Assembly (NCBI GenBank): GCA_028687585.1
Contig: JAQTZV010000006.1
Coordinates: forward strand, 1-64,000
DNA: 64,000 nucleotides
Direction: 5' to 3'
From: Desulfuromonadaceae bacterium
Lineage (GTDB): Bacteria; Desulfobacterota; Desulfuromonadia; Geobacterales; Pseudopelobacteraceae
Each line of letters starts with the position of its first letter. Position 1 is the first letter of the stretch. Of this stretch, positions 53,324 to 62,673 are shown in pieces. The notes under the pieces are model-generated. The model ran no database searches and had not been told where the DNA came from. It saw nothing but the letters and a program-made list of their open reading frames with translations. The position numbers and the translations under genes are program-made.

Positions 53324-54384
53324 TCAAGTACAATTTTGACGGGCATAAACTGATGTACCATCCGGATAGAGTGGCCCAATATCTTGCCGATGGCGACTGC
53401 TACCCGCTCTACATGGAAATAAGTCCGGTGGGAGTATGCAATCACCGCTGCATTTTCTGTGCTTATGACTTCATCGGTTACCCCAACCGAAAGTTGGAAA
53501 GGGAGAGGACGCTGCTCCTATTAGATGAATTGGCGGAGTGTGGGTTAAAAAGCATTTTATTTGCTGGTGAAGGGGAGCCACTTATCCATCCTGATATCGC
53601 CGAGTTCATATTACGGGCACGGGACAATGGCATTGATGTCGGGTTGTTTACCAATGGGCAGCTTTTAAAGAAAGAACTGGCAGAAGTCATTCTTCCTGCA
53701 CTTACATTCATACGCTTCAGTTTTAATGGTGGCAACCGTGATAACTATGCGGCTATTCATTCAGTCCACCCCGATGCTTTTGACACGGTTGTTGAAAATA
53801 TCAGAGAAGCCGTGTTAATCAAGCGTCAAGCGAGCCTGCAGGCTGATATTGGCGCGCAGTTCGTTCTGATACCAGAAAACAGCGAATATATTTTGGCCGC
53901 AGCGGAAACCATTAAAGATTGCGGTGCGGACTATCTGGCAATAAAGCCGTTTATTCAGCGTGAATTACAGTCTTATCAGCTTCAACTGCAATTTTCCAAC
54001 GAGCTGCTTGAGGAGCTTCTAAGCTCGGTAGAAAATATTGCAGGTTCCTCTTTCAATGTCATTGCGCGCAGAGATACTTTCCAGAATTACGGAGTGCGCA
54101 ATTATGATCATTGTTACGGCGCTTCGTTTATTACTGTGCTCAATTCAGCTGGAGTAATTAGTACCTGTTTACCATACTGGGAGCAGCCTGAATTTAGCTT
54201 TGGCAGCATTTACGAACACACTTTTAAGGGTATCTGGAACTCGGATCGTAGGAAGAGTGTAAAAGCACATCTGGAGTGCACGCTTGACACTCACGGCTGT
54301 CCACCGAACTGCCGTCCAAATGCGGTGAATGAATTTCTTTCGAGCCTGAAGTATCCACAGGTCAAGCATATAAATTTTATCTGA
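53320..54384 (+). CDS. Radical SAM/SPASM protein 2 of the glycan cluster
   Basis: This 354-residue protein has the cluster motif CNHRCIFC (Cys40, Cys44, Cys47), the AGEGEPLIHP loop, and a C-terminal SPASM-like region (NSAGVISTCLPYWEQPEFSFGSIYEHTFKGIWNS, then HGCPPNCRP). Its first 50 residues follow the pattern HxxRVAxYxxDGDCxPL, shared with the protein at 59923-60987, with the same Cys positions, so the two are paralogues. It overlaps the previous radical SAM gene by 4 bases. The substrate is not known. Confidence 0.88.
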   Translation: MIKYNFDGHKLMYHPDRVAQYLADGDCYPLYMEISPVGVCNHRCIFCAYDFIGYPNRKLERERTLLLLDELAECGLKSILFAGEGEPLIHPDIAEFILRARDNGIDVGLFTNGQLLKKELAEVILPALTFIRFSFNGGNRDNYAAIHSVHPDAFDTVVENIREAVLIKRQASLQADIGAQFVLIPENSEYILAAAETIKDCGADYLAIKPFIQRELQSYQLQLQFSNELLEELLSSVENIAGSSFNVIARRDTFQNYGVRNYDHCYGASFITVLNSAGVISTCLPYWEQPEFSFGSIYEHTFKGIWNSDRRKSVKAHLECTLDTHGCPPNCRPNAVNEFLSSLKYPQVKHINFI

Positions 54385-54413
54385 ATAACACTGAGAGCTT
54401 AAACAGCAGGAAT

Positions 54414-55895
54414 ATGGCAAAAATTCTTTTTATAGAGTCAGACCTGCGCAATGAGAAACTAGGTATCATGTACCTCTCCGCAGCTTTGAAAAAAGCCGGC
54501 CATGATACCCAGATGTGCTGGGTAGAGCGTGAGGATATTCACGATCTGATGCCGTCGTATGCCCCGGATTTCATAGCTTTCAGCCTTACGACCGGTGCCC
54601 ACAAGTCCTTGCTGGCTCTGGCCGCAGAGTTGAAACAAAAGTATCCGGTCAAGGTCGTTGTTGGCGGGCCGCACGCAACTTTTTTTGCTGAAGAAATTCC
54701 TGAGGAAGCTGCTGACTATGTGGTTATCGGTCAGGGCGAAAAGGCACTAGTTGATATTGTCGGGCAAAGTGTACAACAGCGTGTCATCAGTTACGATCTT
54801 AATGATCTTAACGAAATGGCTTTCCCCGACCGGGAGCTGTTTTACCGGTTTACAGAGTTCCGCGACAATCCAATGAAAAATGTCATCACCTGCCGGGATT
54901 GCCCTTATTCATGCAGCTATTGCTATAACCACACCTGGAAAGAAAAGTTTCGTGGACAACCACATTTTTTGCAAAGACGCTGCGTTGATAATGTCCTGGC
55001 TGAATTGTCCGAGATCAAAAAACGCTATCTGGTTGAACAGTTCCTGTTTATCGACGACAATTTTCTCTTCAACCGCGACTGGGTAAAAGAGTTTTGCTTG
55101 CGCTATCCCGTTGAAATCGGCTTGCCATTTCTATGCAGCTTCAGCCTGAATCTGTTTGACGAGGAAGTTCTCACCGATTTGAAGAATGCCGGACTTTTCA
55201 TGGTTAATTTTGCCTTGGAATCGGCCGATCCTGTAGTACAGCGTGAAATACTTAACAGGGGTCATGTCAAAAACGAACATATCGAAAAGGGTATCAAGCT
55301 CTTGCAATCATATGGCATCAAAACCAGGATGCAGAATATGATCGGACTTCCTGTCCGGAACTCCCTTGAAGATGCGCTCAATACACTGGCATTTAATCAA
55401 AAAAACAAGGTCGATGACAGTTGGGCCTCAATCTTTCAGCCTTATCCAAACACCAAGCTTGCCGCGTACTGTGCCGAGAAAGGATTTAGTGATCCAGGCA
55501 ATACAACTTGCGCCGATAGTTTCTTTGACAAATCATGCCTCGACATTGATCATCCTGATGAAATCAAGCGACTGCAAAAGTGGTGGTATTTTATAATAAA
55601 AAACGACATTCCGGAAGCAGTGGTCAAAAACATTTTACTGCTTGATTTTGATGAGCAGGTTGGAAATGAACTTCAAAATCTGCGCTATTCGTTTTCTCGA
55701 AACTACCTTTACGGTCTAAATGATTTAAATCAGCAATTAGAGCACAACTGGGAACGAATCAGGACAGATTTTTCCAGGCACAAAAATTTTAACGTGTTTA
55801 AAAAACTTATCAGACAATATGCGTTATGTTATGGACTTGTAGAAATTTTTATGAAGATAAAGATTCCTCCGTCGTTCACGTTAAAAGGAATGTGA
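54414..55895 (+). CDS. B12-binding-domain radical SAM protein 1
   Basis: This 493-residue protein has an N-terminal B12-binding-like Rossmann domain (about 1-125, KVVVGGPHATFFAEEIPEEAADYVVIGQGE) followed by a radical SAM core with CPYSCSYC (Cys163, Cys167, Cys170). The typical cobalamin-binding DxHxxG is not visible, so it may not bind B12. Its helical C-terminus is about 150 residues. Members of this class methylate or rearrange natural-product and lipid substrates. It follows radical SAM protein 2, as its counterpart does at 60984. Confidence 0.87.
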   Translation: MAKILFIESDLRNEKLGIMYLSAALKKAGHDTQMCWVEREDIHDLMPSYAPDFIAFSLTTGAHKSLLALAAELKQKYPVKVVVGGPHATFFAEEIPEEAADYVVIGQGEKALVDIVGQSVQQRVISYDLNDLNEMAFPDRELFYRFTEFRDNPMKNVITCRDCPYSCSYCYNHTWKEKFRGQPHFLQRRCVDNVLAELSEIKKRYLVEQFLFIDDNFLFNRDWVKEFCLRYPVEIGLPFLCSFSLNLFDEEVLTDLKNAGLFMVNFALESADPVVQREILNRGHVKNEHIEKGIKLLQSYGIKTRMQNMIGLPVRNSLEDALNTLAFNQKNKVDDSWASIFQPYPNTKLAAYCAEKGFSDPGNTTCADSFFDKSCLDIDHPDEIKRLQKWWYFIIKNDIPEAVVKNILLLDFDEQVGNELQNLRYSFSRNYLYGLNDLNQQLEHNWERIRTDFSRHKNFNVFKKLIRQYALCYGLVEIFMKIKIPPSFTLKGM

Positions 55896-55898
55896 TTT

Positions 55899-56846
55899 AT
55901 GCGGACAAAGATATTGATAATAAAGCTCGGTTACTCTGAAACTCTAGACCCGGAGATCGGAAAGGTGCCCAGCCTTGGTGATGTTCTACGTACAACGCCG
56001 ATTCTATGGGGTGTGAAGGAAAAGTTCGAAGATTCTTGCATTACATGGCTTGTTTCGGAGCAAGCAGAACCTCTGCTGAGGGGCAATAAACTCATTGATA
56101 GAATCCTTATCTGGGATCAATTCGTTCCTTTCCAGCTCATGAGGGAAAAGTTTGACGTACTCATTAATCTTGAAAAGGTATCAGGTGTTGCAGCCCTATC
56201 AGACATGATTGATGCCTGGACAAAATATGGCTTCCGATTTGATTGCAATGAAGGAATTTACCATAGTTACGAGCGTGGCATTGATTTTATTAATTATATC
56301 AACAATAAACGTGAAGGAAAGAACAAGGGCGAGCTTTGGCAACAAAAGTTGATTGAGATGCTAGGCGTTGAATGGAAGGGGCAGGAATACATATTAGAGC
56401 ACCACAATAAGACTGAAGAAATATATGATGTAGGTCTTAACTACATGGTTGGTAGCAAATGGCCAACCAAAATGATGCCTAAAGAAAAGTGGGATCAACT
56501 CGCCATACAATTGGAGTCGATGGGTTACAAAATTTCGTTCCAACAAGGCCTGCAAGATTTACATGAATATATAGGTTGGATTAACTCCTGCAAGACCATC
56601 ATATCACAAGATAGCTTGGGCGTTCATCTCGCACTTGCCCTTAAAAAAAATCTGATCGGCCTATATGGACCAACCGACCCGACAGAGATTTATCTTTACA
56701 GACGTGGAAAGCACATCATTGCTGACGTTACATGCCCATATATGCCATGCTATAGTTCCGGTTGTTTAAGCGGATTACTTTGCATGAATACAATTGAAAT
56801 TGAACTGATATGCGCATCTGTCGAACAAATGCTTGATGGGGGATGA
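55899..56846 (+). CDS. Glycosyltransferase family 9 (heptosyltransferase-like)
   Basis: This 315-residue protein has the GT9 layout: an N-terminal ILIIKLGYSETL with GDVLRTTPIL, and a C-terminal nucleotide-sugar domain with ISQDSLGVHLALALKKNLIGLYGPTDPTE. GT9 enzymes transfer ADP-heptose or related sugars onto LPS or other glycans. Several Cys near the end (CPYMPCYSSGCLSGLLC) resemble a metal site and are unusual. It is 3 bases after the previous gene and overlaps the E1-alpha gene by 11 bases. Confidence 0.82.
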   Translation: MRTKILIIKLGYSETLDPEIGKVPSLGDVLRTTPILWGVKEKFEDSCITWLVSEQAEPLLRGNKLIDRILIWDQFVPFQLMREKFDVLINLEKVSGVAALSDMIDAWTKYGFRFDCNEGIYHSYERGIDFINYINNKREGKNKGELWQQKLIEMLGVEWKGQEYILEHHNKTEEIYDVGLNYMVGSKWPTKMMPKEKWDQLAIQLESMGYKISFQQGLQDLHEYIGWINSCKTIISQDSLGVHLALALKKNLIGLYGPTDPTEIYLYRRGKHIIADVTCPYMPCYSSGCLSGLLCMNTIEIELICASVEQMLDGG

Positions 56847-57729
56847 ATTGGAGCTATTGGCAAACTTATATAGAAAAATGTTCAAAATAAGATGTTTTGA
56901 AGAGTCGCTGCTAGAACTTTTTTCACAGGGCAAGCTTATGGGGACGACTCACACTTGCATAGGGCAGGAAGCTTGCTCGGTCGGAGTGATTCAGGCGCTC
57001 GACATGACACGTGATATAATCTTCTCGAATCACCGTGGGCATGGTCATTTTTTGGCTTATTGTGAAGACATGGAAGGTTTGCTTAATGAGATAGGCGGAA
57101 AAAATGCCGGCGTCTGTGGTGGTATCGGAGGGAGCCAGCATTTACATAAAAATAATTTTTATTCCAACGGAATACTCGGTGGAACTGTTGCTGTTGCTAC
57201 TGGAATTGCTTTAGCCGAAAAAATAAAAAAAAGTAACGCAATTAGCGTAGTTTTTTTTGGTGATGGCGCCATGGGAGAAGGTATTATATACGAAGCGATG
57301 AATATCGCTGCGTTATGGAATCTGCCAATTCTCTTTGTATTGGAACACAACCAATATGCACAAACAACCCCAAGCACGATGCAGCATAGCGGAAATATTG
57401 CTGAACGTGCAGCGTCTTTCTCTATTAAGTCGAATGAGTTGGAAGTCGCTGATGTTATAGAAGTATACAGAGTGGCCATAAATGCAATAGATTATGTAAG
57501 AAGTTACGGTGTTCCCTTCTTCTTGACCCTCCACACCTATAGGCTTGCACCACACAGCAAAGGAGATGACTTCCGACAAGAAGAAGAGTTAGAAAAATAT
57601 CGAATAAAAGACCCGCTTGGGCTGGCACGAAAAAAACTACTATCATCGAACATTGACACGACAGGTATTGAAAATCACGTTAGAAGCGAACTTCATGAAG
57701 TAATACAAAGGACATTACACAGCACTTGA
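56836..57729 (+). CDS. 2-oxoacid dehydrogenase E1 component, alpha subunit-like
   Basis: This 297-residue TPP enzyme subunit resembles pyruvate or branched-chain dehydrogenase E1-alpha: ACSVGVIQALDMTRDIIFSNHRGHGHFLAY, the GDG..N TPP motif in FFGDGAMGEGIIYEAMN..EHNQYA, and GDDFRQEEELEKY near the end. E1-alpha/beta decarboxylates a 2-oxo acid and loads the acyl group on a lipoyl domain. ATG 56836 is used; a TTG one codon earlier is also in frame. It is 3 bases before the E1-beta gene and co-encoded with a lipoyl-sugar acyltransferase fusion. Confidence 0.9.
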   Translation: MGDELELLANLYRKMFKIRCFEESLLELFSQGKLMGTTHTCIGQEACSVGVIQALDMTRDIIFSNHRGHGHFLAYCEDMEGLLNEIGGKNAGVCGGIGGSQHLHKNNFYSNGILGGTVAVATGIALAEKIKKSNAISVVFFGDGAMGEGIIYEAMNIAALWNLPILFVLEHNQYAQTTPSTMQHSGNIAERAASFSIKSNELEVADVIEVYRVAINAIDYVRSYGVPFFLTLHTYRLAPHSKGDDFRQEEELEKYRIKDPLGLARKKLLSSNIDTTGIENHVRSELHEVIQRTLHST

Positions 57730-57732
57730 TCT

Positions 57733-58743
57733 ATGAGAAATAGCGATCTTTATTTACATGAACTTAATGCCGCACTTTTGGATGCAATGGAAAGTGACAG
57801 CCGTGTCTATCTGATGGGGGAAGATATTCTTGATCCGTACGGGGGGGCGTTTAAGGTAACCGCTGGATTGTCTTCACGGTTTCCTGAAAGAGTTATTGGA
57901 ACACCTATCAGCGAAGCATGCATCACAGGCATTGGCGTCGGGATGGCGCTCAGAGGTCTAATACCCATTATAGAAATAATGTTTGGTGATTTTTTAACAT
58001 TAGCAGCTGACCAAATAATAAATCATGCCGCTAAATTTAGGAAAATGTATAACAGCCAGGTATCCGTGCCAATGGTTATCAGAACCCCTATGGGAGGAGG
58101 CAGAGGCTATGGGCCAACCCATAGCCAAAGTTTAGAGAAAATGTTTCTCGGGATTCCTGGTTTGAACGTGGTTTCACCATCAATATTTCACAATGTACGA
58201 GAATTGCTGCGGTACGCTATCTTTGAAGACAAAGATCCAACCCTGTTTATTGAACACAAGCTTCTCTACTCGACCCCACTGCAAAGCAGTAATAGCTATT
58301 TTAGCGTTGAGTCTATTCCTACATCCTCAGGATTTCCAGTTGCAGTAGTAAATAATTTTGATCACGGAACTCCTGATGTCACAATAGTTTCATACGGGGG
58401 CTCAAGCAGACTTCTTATTGACATTATGAAATCGATGCGAGATGAAGAAATAAAAATCTCAGCATGTTATCCATCTCTTATATCAAACGGTATTGCCCCA
58501 TGCATCACTAAATATGCTTCATTGTCACAACGAGTTATAATCATCGAAGAAGGTGCGGGTCCTTTTGGCTGGGGTGCAGAAATTGCAAGCCAAATATACG
58601 ATCAGGTTGGGAGCCGTCTTGTCCAGTCAATTAGGAGAATTCAAACAGCAAATGCCGTTATTCCATCATCTAAAGAACTTGAGTACACGATATTACCCAA
58701 CAGGGAAAGCATTGAGCGCGCAATAGAGGAAGTTCTTACATGA
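57733..58743 (+). CDS. 2-oxoacid dehydrogenase E1 component, beta subunit-like
   Basis: This 336-residue protein has the E1-beta pattern: a start (LYLHELNAALLDAMESD..VYLMGEDI), TPISEACITGIGVGMALRG, and RTPMGGGRGYGPTHSQSLE, which is the conserved E1-beta active-site region. The C-terminal transketolase domain has IIIEEGAGPFGWGAEIA. It pairs with the E1-alpha gene, and its last 4 bases overlap the start of the lipoyl fusion, so all three are made together. No E3 dihydrolipoamide dehydrogenase is in the window. Confidence 0.9.
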   Translation: MRNSDLYLHELNAALLDAMESDSRVYLMGEDILDPYGGAFKVTAGLSSRFPERVIGTPISEACITGIGVGMALRGLIPIIEIMFGDFLTLAADQIINHAAKFRKMYNSQVSVPMVIRTPMGGGRGYGPTHSQSLEKMFLGIPGLNVVSPSIFHNVRELLRYAIFEDKDPTLFIEHKLLYSTPLQSSNSYFSVESIPTSSGFPVAVVNNFDHGTPDVTIVSYGGSSRLLIDIMKSMRDEEIKISACYPSLISNGIAPCITKYASLSQRVIIIEEGAGPFGWGAEIASQIYDQVGSRLVQSIRRIQTANAVIPSSKELEYTILPNRESIERAIEEVLT

Positions 58744-59864
58744 CTTATTTAAAGCAAACGATTCCAATGGTGTCTGTAAACGATGACATCGTAACAATTA
58801 CAGTTTGGCATAAAAATAACGGTGAATTTGTCAAGGCACATTCTACTATATGTGAAATTGAAACTACAAAATCTGTTGTAGATATCGAAGCTGAATGTGA
58901 TGGGTATCTCTTTCACCTGATAGAAGAAGGCGCACAACTAGCTGTAAATACAGCTTTCGCAATCATTTCTGAAAGCAATGACCCGTCAGTAATCAGCCGT
59001 GCTACAGTTCCGTCGGGACAGCTATTGTCTGAATTAAATGAAAATAAACGCGCATGGACGAAGAAAGCAGAAATTATCGCAAAACAGAATGGCATTGAAA
59101 TTTCGAATGTATTGGCAGATGGGATAATTCAAGAGGCTGATGTGCGGGCATACCTAGCGAGCGTAATATTGGACCCCAAAGGGGTGGACGACCTGGTTGA
59201 CGACGTTTATTCAAATACTTCTAGACAACGCATTCTGATTATTGGTGGTGGATATGGTGCAGCTCATATTATTGATGCAATTAATCGCACCACACATCAG
59301 GAAGCAGTAGGGATACTCGATGACTCTGAGCCGCTTCACGGTAAATCAATCGCTGGGATTAAAATTATCGGCAGTGTTTCAAAAATTTATACTTTGCTAC
59401 AAAACGAGCAGGCTGACGCAGCCATATTGAGCTTTGGAAATATAAAAAAACGGGATTTACTCTTTAATGAACTGATTTCTCAAAATGTTCCATTTGCAAA
59501 TATCATTGATAAAGATGCACGTATTCACTCAAATGTCTCTATGGGAGTCGGAAATATCGTGTTGGCTAATGCAAGAATCGCCGTATGCACATCAATTGGT
59601 GACAACAATTTTTTGAGTGCTTTTGTCAATATTGATCACCATAATAAGATTGGCAGTAACTGCACTTTTGGCCCAGGAGTCATGACATCTGGTCGCGTTT
59701 CTATTGGAAATAATGTATTATTTGGCACTGGTATTTTCATTGAACCAGGTGTTGCTGTCGGCTCTAACTCGGTCATTTCATCGGGATCGGTAATCACAGT
59801 CGATATCCCCGAAAAATCGATCGTAAAAAAAATGGTTGATATTAAAATTCAACCTCTCCCTTGA
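58740..59864 (+). CDS. Fusion of lipoyl domain, E1/E3-binding domain and PglD/NeuD-type sugar acyltransferase
   Basis: Three parts can be seen in 374 residues. Residues 1-80 are a lipoyl domain; Lys44 in EIETTKSVVDIEA is the lipoylation site. Residues about 105-140 (AEIIAKQNGIEISNVLADG, DVRAYL) look like the peripheral subunit-binding domain of E2 proteins. From about 163 to the end is a PglD/NeuD-type acyltransferase: an N-terminal Rossmann part (RILIIGGGYGAAHIIDAI) and a left-handed beta-helix with FVNIDHHNKIGSNCTFGPG, including the catalytic His pair region. The usual E2 catalytic domain is replaced by a sugar acyltransferase. It overlaps the E1-beta gene by 4 bases. Confidence 0.87.
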   Translation: MTYLKQTIPMVSVNDDIVTITVWHKNNGEFVKAHSTICEIETTKSVVDIEAECDGYLFHLIEEGAQLAVNTAFAIISESNDPSVISRATVPSGQLLSELNENKRAWTKKAEIIAKQNGIEISNVLADGIIQEADVRAYLASVILDPKGVDDLVDDVYSNTSRQRILIIGGGYGAAHIIDAINRTTHQEAVGILDDSEPLHGKSIAGIKIIGSVSKIYTLLQNEQADAAILSFGNIKKRDLLFNELISQNVPFANIIDKDARIHSNVSMGVGNIVLANARIAVCTSIGDNNFLSAFVNIDHHNKIGSNCTFGPGVMTSGRVSIGNNVLFGTGIFIEPGVAVGSNSVISSGSVITVDIPEKSIVKKMVDIKIQPLP

Positions 59865-59878
59865 ATTACTTTGAATAA

Positions 59879-59905
59879 ATGATGACTCAATGATGACTCA
59901 ATGAC
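59879..59905 (+). repeat. Short 11-bp tandem repeat before a radical SAM gene
   Basis: Two and a half copies of atgatgactca occupy 59879-59905, between the lipoyl fusion stop and the next start. The period (11) and core (tgatgac) recall the array at 26831-26914. Confidence 0.85.
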
Positions 59906-59922
59906 TAAACGGAGAGCTTTAA

Positions 59923-60987
59923 ATGAACTTTAACAGACTTGGTTTTGATAAAATATTTTTTCATACTAATCGCGTCGCTGAGTATTTTACTGATGGTGAT
60001 TGTTTCCCATTGCAAGGAATATTTGGCATTACAAACAGCTGTGATCATAGGTGCGTTTGGTGCTATCCCATTTATATTGGTAAGACAAGAGATACTATTT
60101 ACATGGCTGACACCGGTAAATTTAAAGCATTCTTGTTGGAATGTAAAAAACTTGGTATGAAATCATACATGCTTGTTGGTTCAGGAGAGCCTACACTCCA
60201 TCCGGATTTTGTCGAAATACTCGACTATTCTAAGAAAATCGGATTAGACATTGGGTTGTACACAAATGGCTTTCAGCTTAAAGATAACGACAAAATGTCA
60301 TCTGTCTTACGGAATTGTACATACGTGCGGATTTCTCTTGATGCGGGAACCATTGAGACCCACGAAAAACTTCATGGCATAAAAGGGCATTTCCCCGTAA
60401 TTTTAGAAAATATTCGAAATCTTGTTAAACAGAGGACATCTGTTTTTCCAACGATCGGAGTGCAAATAGCTACAAATAAAGATAATTGTCATGAATTACC
60501 ACTTCTTGCACATATTTGTAAGCAGGTTGAAGTTGACTATCTTTCTATCAAACCAGTTTACTCTGATATAATTACAAAACATCAACAGGAAGATCTTTTC
60601 GATGAAATAAAAATAAAAGAATTTATGAAGGCAGCCGAAGCGTACTCATCTGAAAAATTCTGTGTTTATGCAAAATATGAGCAATTTGAAGCGGCAATGC
60701 AGTCCCGTTACAATAACGGTACGGAATATGAGCATTGCCAAGGTACACCGTTTATTCTTTTTGCTGATGGTGATGGCAGTGTATATATATGTCCCAACAG
60801 AACTCTGAAATTCGGAAACTATTTAGATGACAACCTAGAAGAAATCTGGAATGGACCGGAGCGAAGACAAATTATCTCTTCAATAAATCTTAATCAATGC
60901 CCTGCCGGTTGTCATCTTCACCCATTAAACAAGATTCTTTGGAATATCAAAAATCCTGATCCAGCACTCCACCCAAATTTTCTTTGA
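59923..60987 (+). CDS. Radical SAM/SPASM protein 3 of the glycan cluster, paralogue of protein 2
   Basis: This 354-residue protein is the same length as the one at 53320 and has its cluster motif CDHRCVWC at the same residues (40, 44, 47), after the shared pattern HxxRVAxYxxDGDCxPL. It has VGSGEPTLHP and a C-terminal Cys set (FADGDGSVYICPNRTLKFGNY, then NQCPAGCHLHP). The rest is diverged, suggesting an old duplication with a changed substrate. GGAGAG precedes the ATG. It overlaps the next gene by 4 bases. Confidence 0.88.
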   Translation: MNFNRLGFDKIFFHTNRVAEYFTDGDCFPLQGIFGITNSCDHRCVWCYPIYIGKTRDTIYMADTGKFKAFLLECKKLGMKSYMLVGSGEPTLHPDFVEILDYSKKIGLDIGLYTNGFQLKDNDKMSSVLRNCTYVRISLDAGTIETHEKLHGIKGHFPVILENIRNLVKQRTSVFPTIGVQIATNKDNCHELPLLAHICKQVEVDYLSIKPVYSDIITKHQQEDLFDEIKIKEFMKAAEAYSSEKFCVYAKYEQFEAAMQSRYNNGTEYEHCQGTPFILFADGDGSVYICPNRTLKFGNYLDDNLEEIWNGPERRQIISSINLNQCPAGCHLHPLNKILWNIKNPDPALHPNFL

Positions 60988-62618
60988 ATTCGGCCTTAAA
61001 TCTTCACCCTTCGCAAAATGGAGTACATCCCTTGATACATTCGTTGTCAAATAAGTCACACAATAAGAACATCCTACTCATTACACCAACAAGCCCCCAT
61101 GAGGCTGGGTTGACGAAATGGCTTTCTATTAACCTAGGGATTGAACGTCTTTCTGGATATCTAAACAAATACGGTCATTGCTCCAGAACCTACGATACAA
61201 ACTTATTCAAAGCTAAGGCATTAGTATCGCAGCCTTCACTTCAGGAGATATTGTTATCCAGGCGCTGGGATATTATTGGCTTTTCTGTTATGGAGGAAAC
61301 TCTTGTTGAAGACATTAGTAATATGATGATGGCAAACAGGCTCTGCCCTGATGCACTTGTTATAGTTGGCGGGCATGCAGCGCAGTTTGATTATCAGACA
61401 ATTCTTGATAAGTCACCTGCCAGGATTGTCGTGCTAGGTGAAGGTGAAATTCCGCTACTTCAGATCGCAAATGGCACACCTCTTGGGGATATACCTGGCA
61501 TCATAGTTAAAAATAAGGCTGTTCCTTTGTCGCAAGAACAATTTGTGGAAGCTACACTCGCAATTGACTATGAACAGATTCCGTATGAAATTTATTGGGA
61601 TTATTATGTGCAACTGTATCAATCCAATAATATTAAAATAACAGATGACATTAGTAAAATGATCCATACCATCAGGATATTCACTCGAAACTACTGCCCA
61701 ATGCGGTGCAAGTTCTGTTCATCAACAAATTTTCTGAATTTTGCCTCAGGCAGAAAGATGGTTCCAATCGTCGATATAACCGGGAAAGCTCTTATAGACC
61801 TTTTGAAAAGAGTAATTGCTGCCCATCCACGCGTGGAAACATTTTATTTCACTGATGATGACTTTTGCTGCAAAAAAACTGCGCTTAAAGAATTCTGCAA
61901 TCTCGTGATTAAGGAAAACATCACGGTCACTTTTATTGCCTTCGCCCGTATCGATGACCTTGACAATGAGACTATCAAATTAATGAAAAAGGCTGGTTTT
62001 CGTACTTTAAACATGGGGCTTGAAAATACTCATGCTGAAATTCTTAAAGAGTTCAATAAATCGTATACTCCTGATGTAATCGATTCAAATCTTGAATTAC
62101 TCCATACACACGGCATTAAGCCAGCCACAACATTTATTTTATGCAGTCCGGAAGCCAAGCTTGAATGGATTGAATCAAATGTTCGAAAAATTATTGATCT
62201 AATGGAAAAAAATTATATTTCTCCGGGGATTAATGTCTGCGTCCAACCACAAAAAGGTTCTCGCTTTCATGAGGAGTATTCAGAATTTGAAGCCCAAATG
62301 TTAGCAATAACAGGAACAAATCATCTCCTGAAGCGCAATCATTTCATCAAATGTACAGATTTAGAGGCACGAGAATTCCAGTACCGTTTTTTACACCATT
62401 GGGCGCAACATATTGACAAAGAGGCCCAAATCGGTGGCAGTCATCTCAATTCCCAAACACAGTCCGCAATGAAATTGAAGCTAATTCTTGATATCATTGC
62501 CGAAATAAAGAGTGAGCGCGGTGATCCCGACAGATTTAAATATTCAAGTATGACAGCAGAAGAAAAAGATGTTCTTTGGAATACTTTGCAAAAATACTCT
62601 TACGGTGCAAGTCTTTAA
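60984..62618 (+). CDS. B12-binding-domain radical SAM protein 2
   Basis: This 544-residue protein has an N-terminal B12-binding-like domain (about 30-165, LLITPTSPHEAGLTKW, VIVGGHAAQFDYQTI, VVLGEGEIPLL) and a radical SAM core with CPMRCKFC (Cys238, Cys242, Cys245). A long C-terminal helical region follows. The N-terminal layout (GLTKW..NLGIERLSGYL) is typical of the cobalamin-dependent class B methylases and related enzymes. It overlaps protein 3 by 4 bases and is arranged like the 53320-54414 pair. Confidence 0.87.
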   Translation: MNSALNLHPSQNGVHPLIHSLSNKSHNKNILLITPTSPHEAGLTKWLSINLGIERLSGYLNKYGHCSRTYDTNLFKAKALVSQPSLQEILLSRRWDIIGFSVMEETLVEDISNMMMANRLCPDALVIVGGHAAQFDYQTILDKSPARIVVLGEGEIPLLQIANGTPLGDIPGIIVKNKAVPLSQEQFVEATLAIDYEQIPYEIYWDYYVQLYQSNNIKITDDISKMIHTIRIFTRNYCPMRCKFCSSTNFLNFASGRKMVPIVDITGKALIDLLKRVIAAHPRVETFYFTDDDFCCKKTALKEFCNLVIKENITVTFIAFARIDDLDNETIKLMKKAGFRTLNMGLENTHAEILKEFNKSYTPDVIDSNLELLHTHGIKPATTFILCSPEAKLEWIESNVRKIIDLMEKNYISPGINVCVQPQKGSRFHEEYSEFEAQMLAITGTNHLLKRNHFIKCTDLEAREFQYRFLHHWAQHIDKEAQIGGSHLNSQTQSAMKLKLILDIIAEIKSERGDPDRFKYSSMTAEEKDVLWNTLQKYSYGASL

Positions 62619-62673
62619 TTATTTCCACACACTTCATAGCTTAAGTATATGACAAATAGGGGGGACTTTCTCA

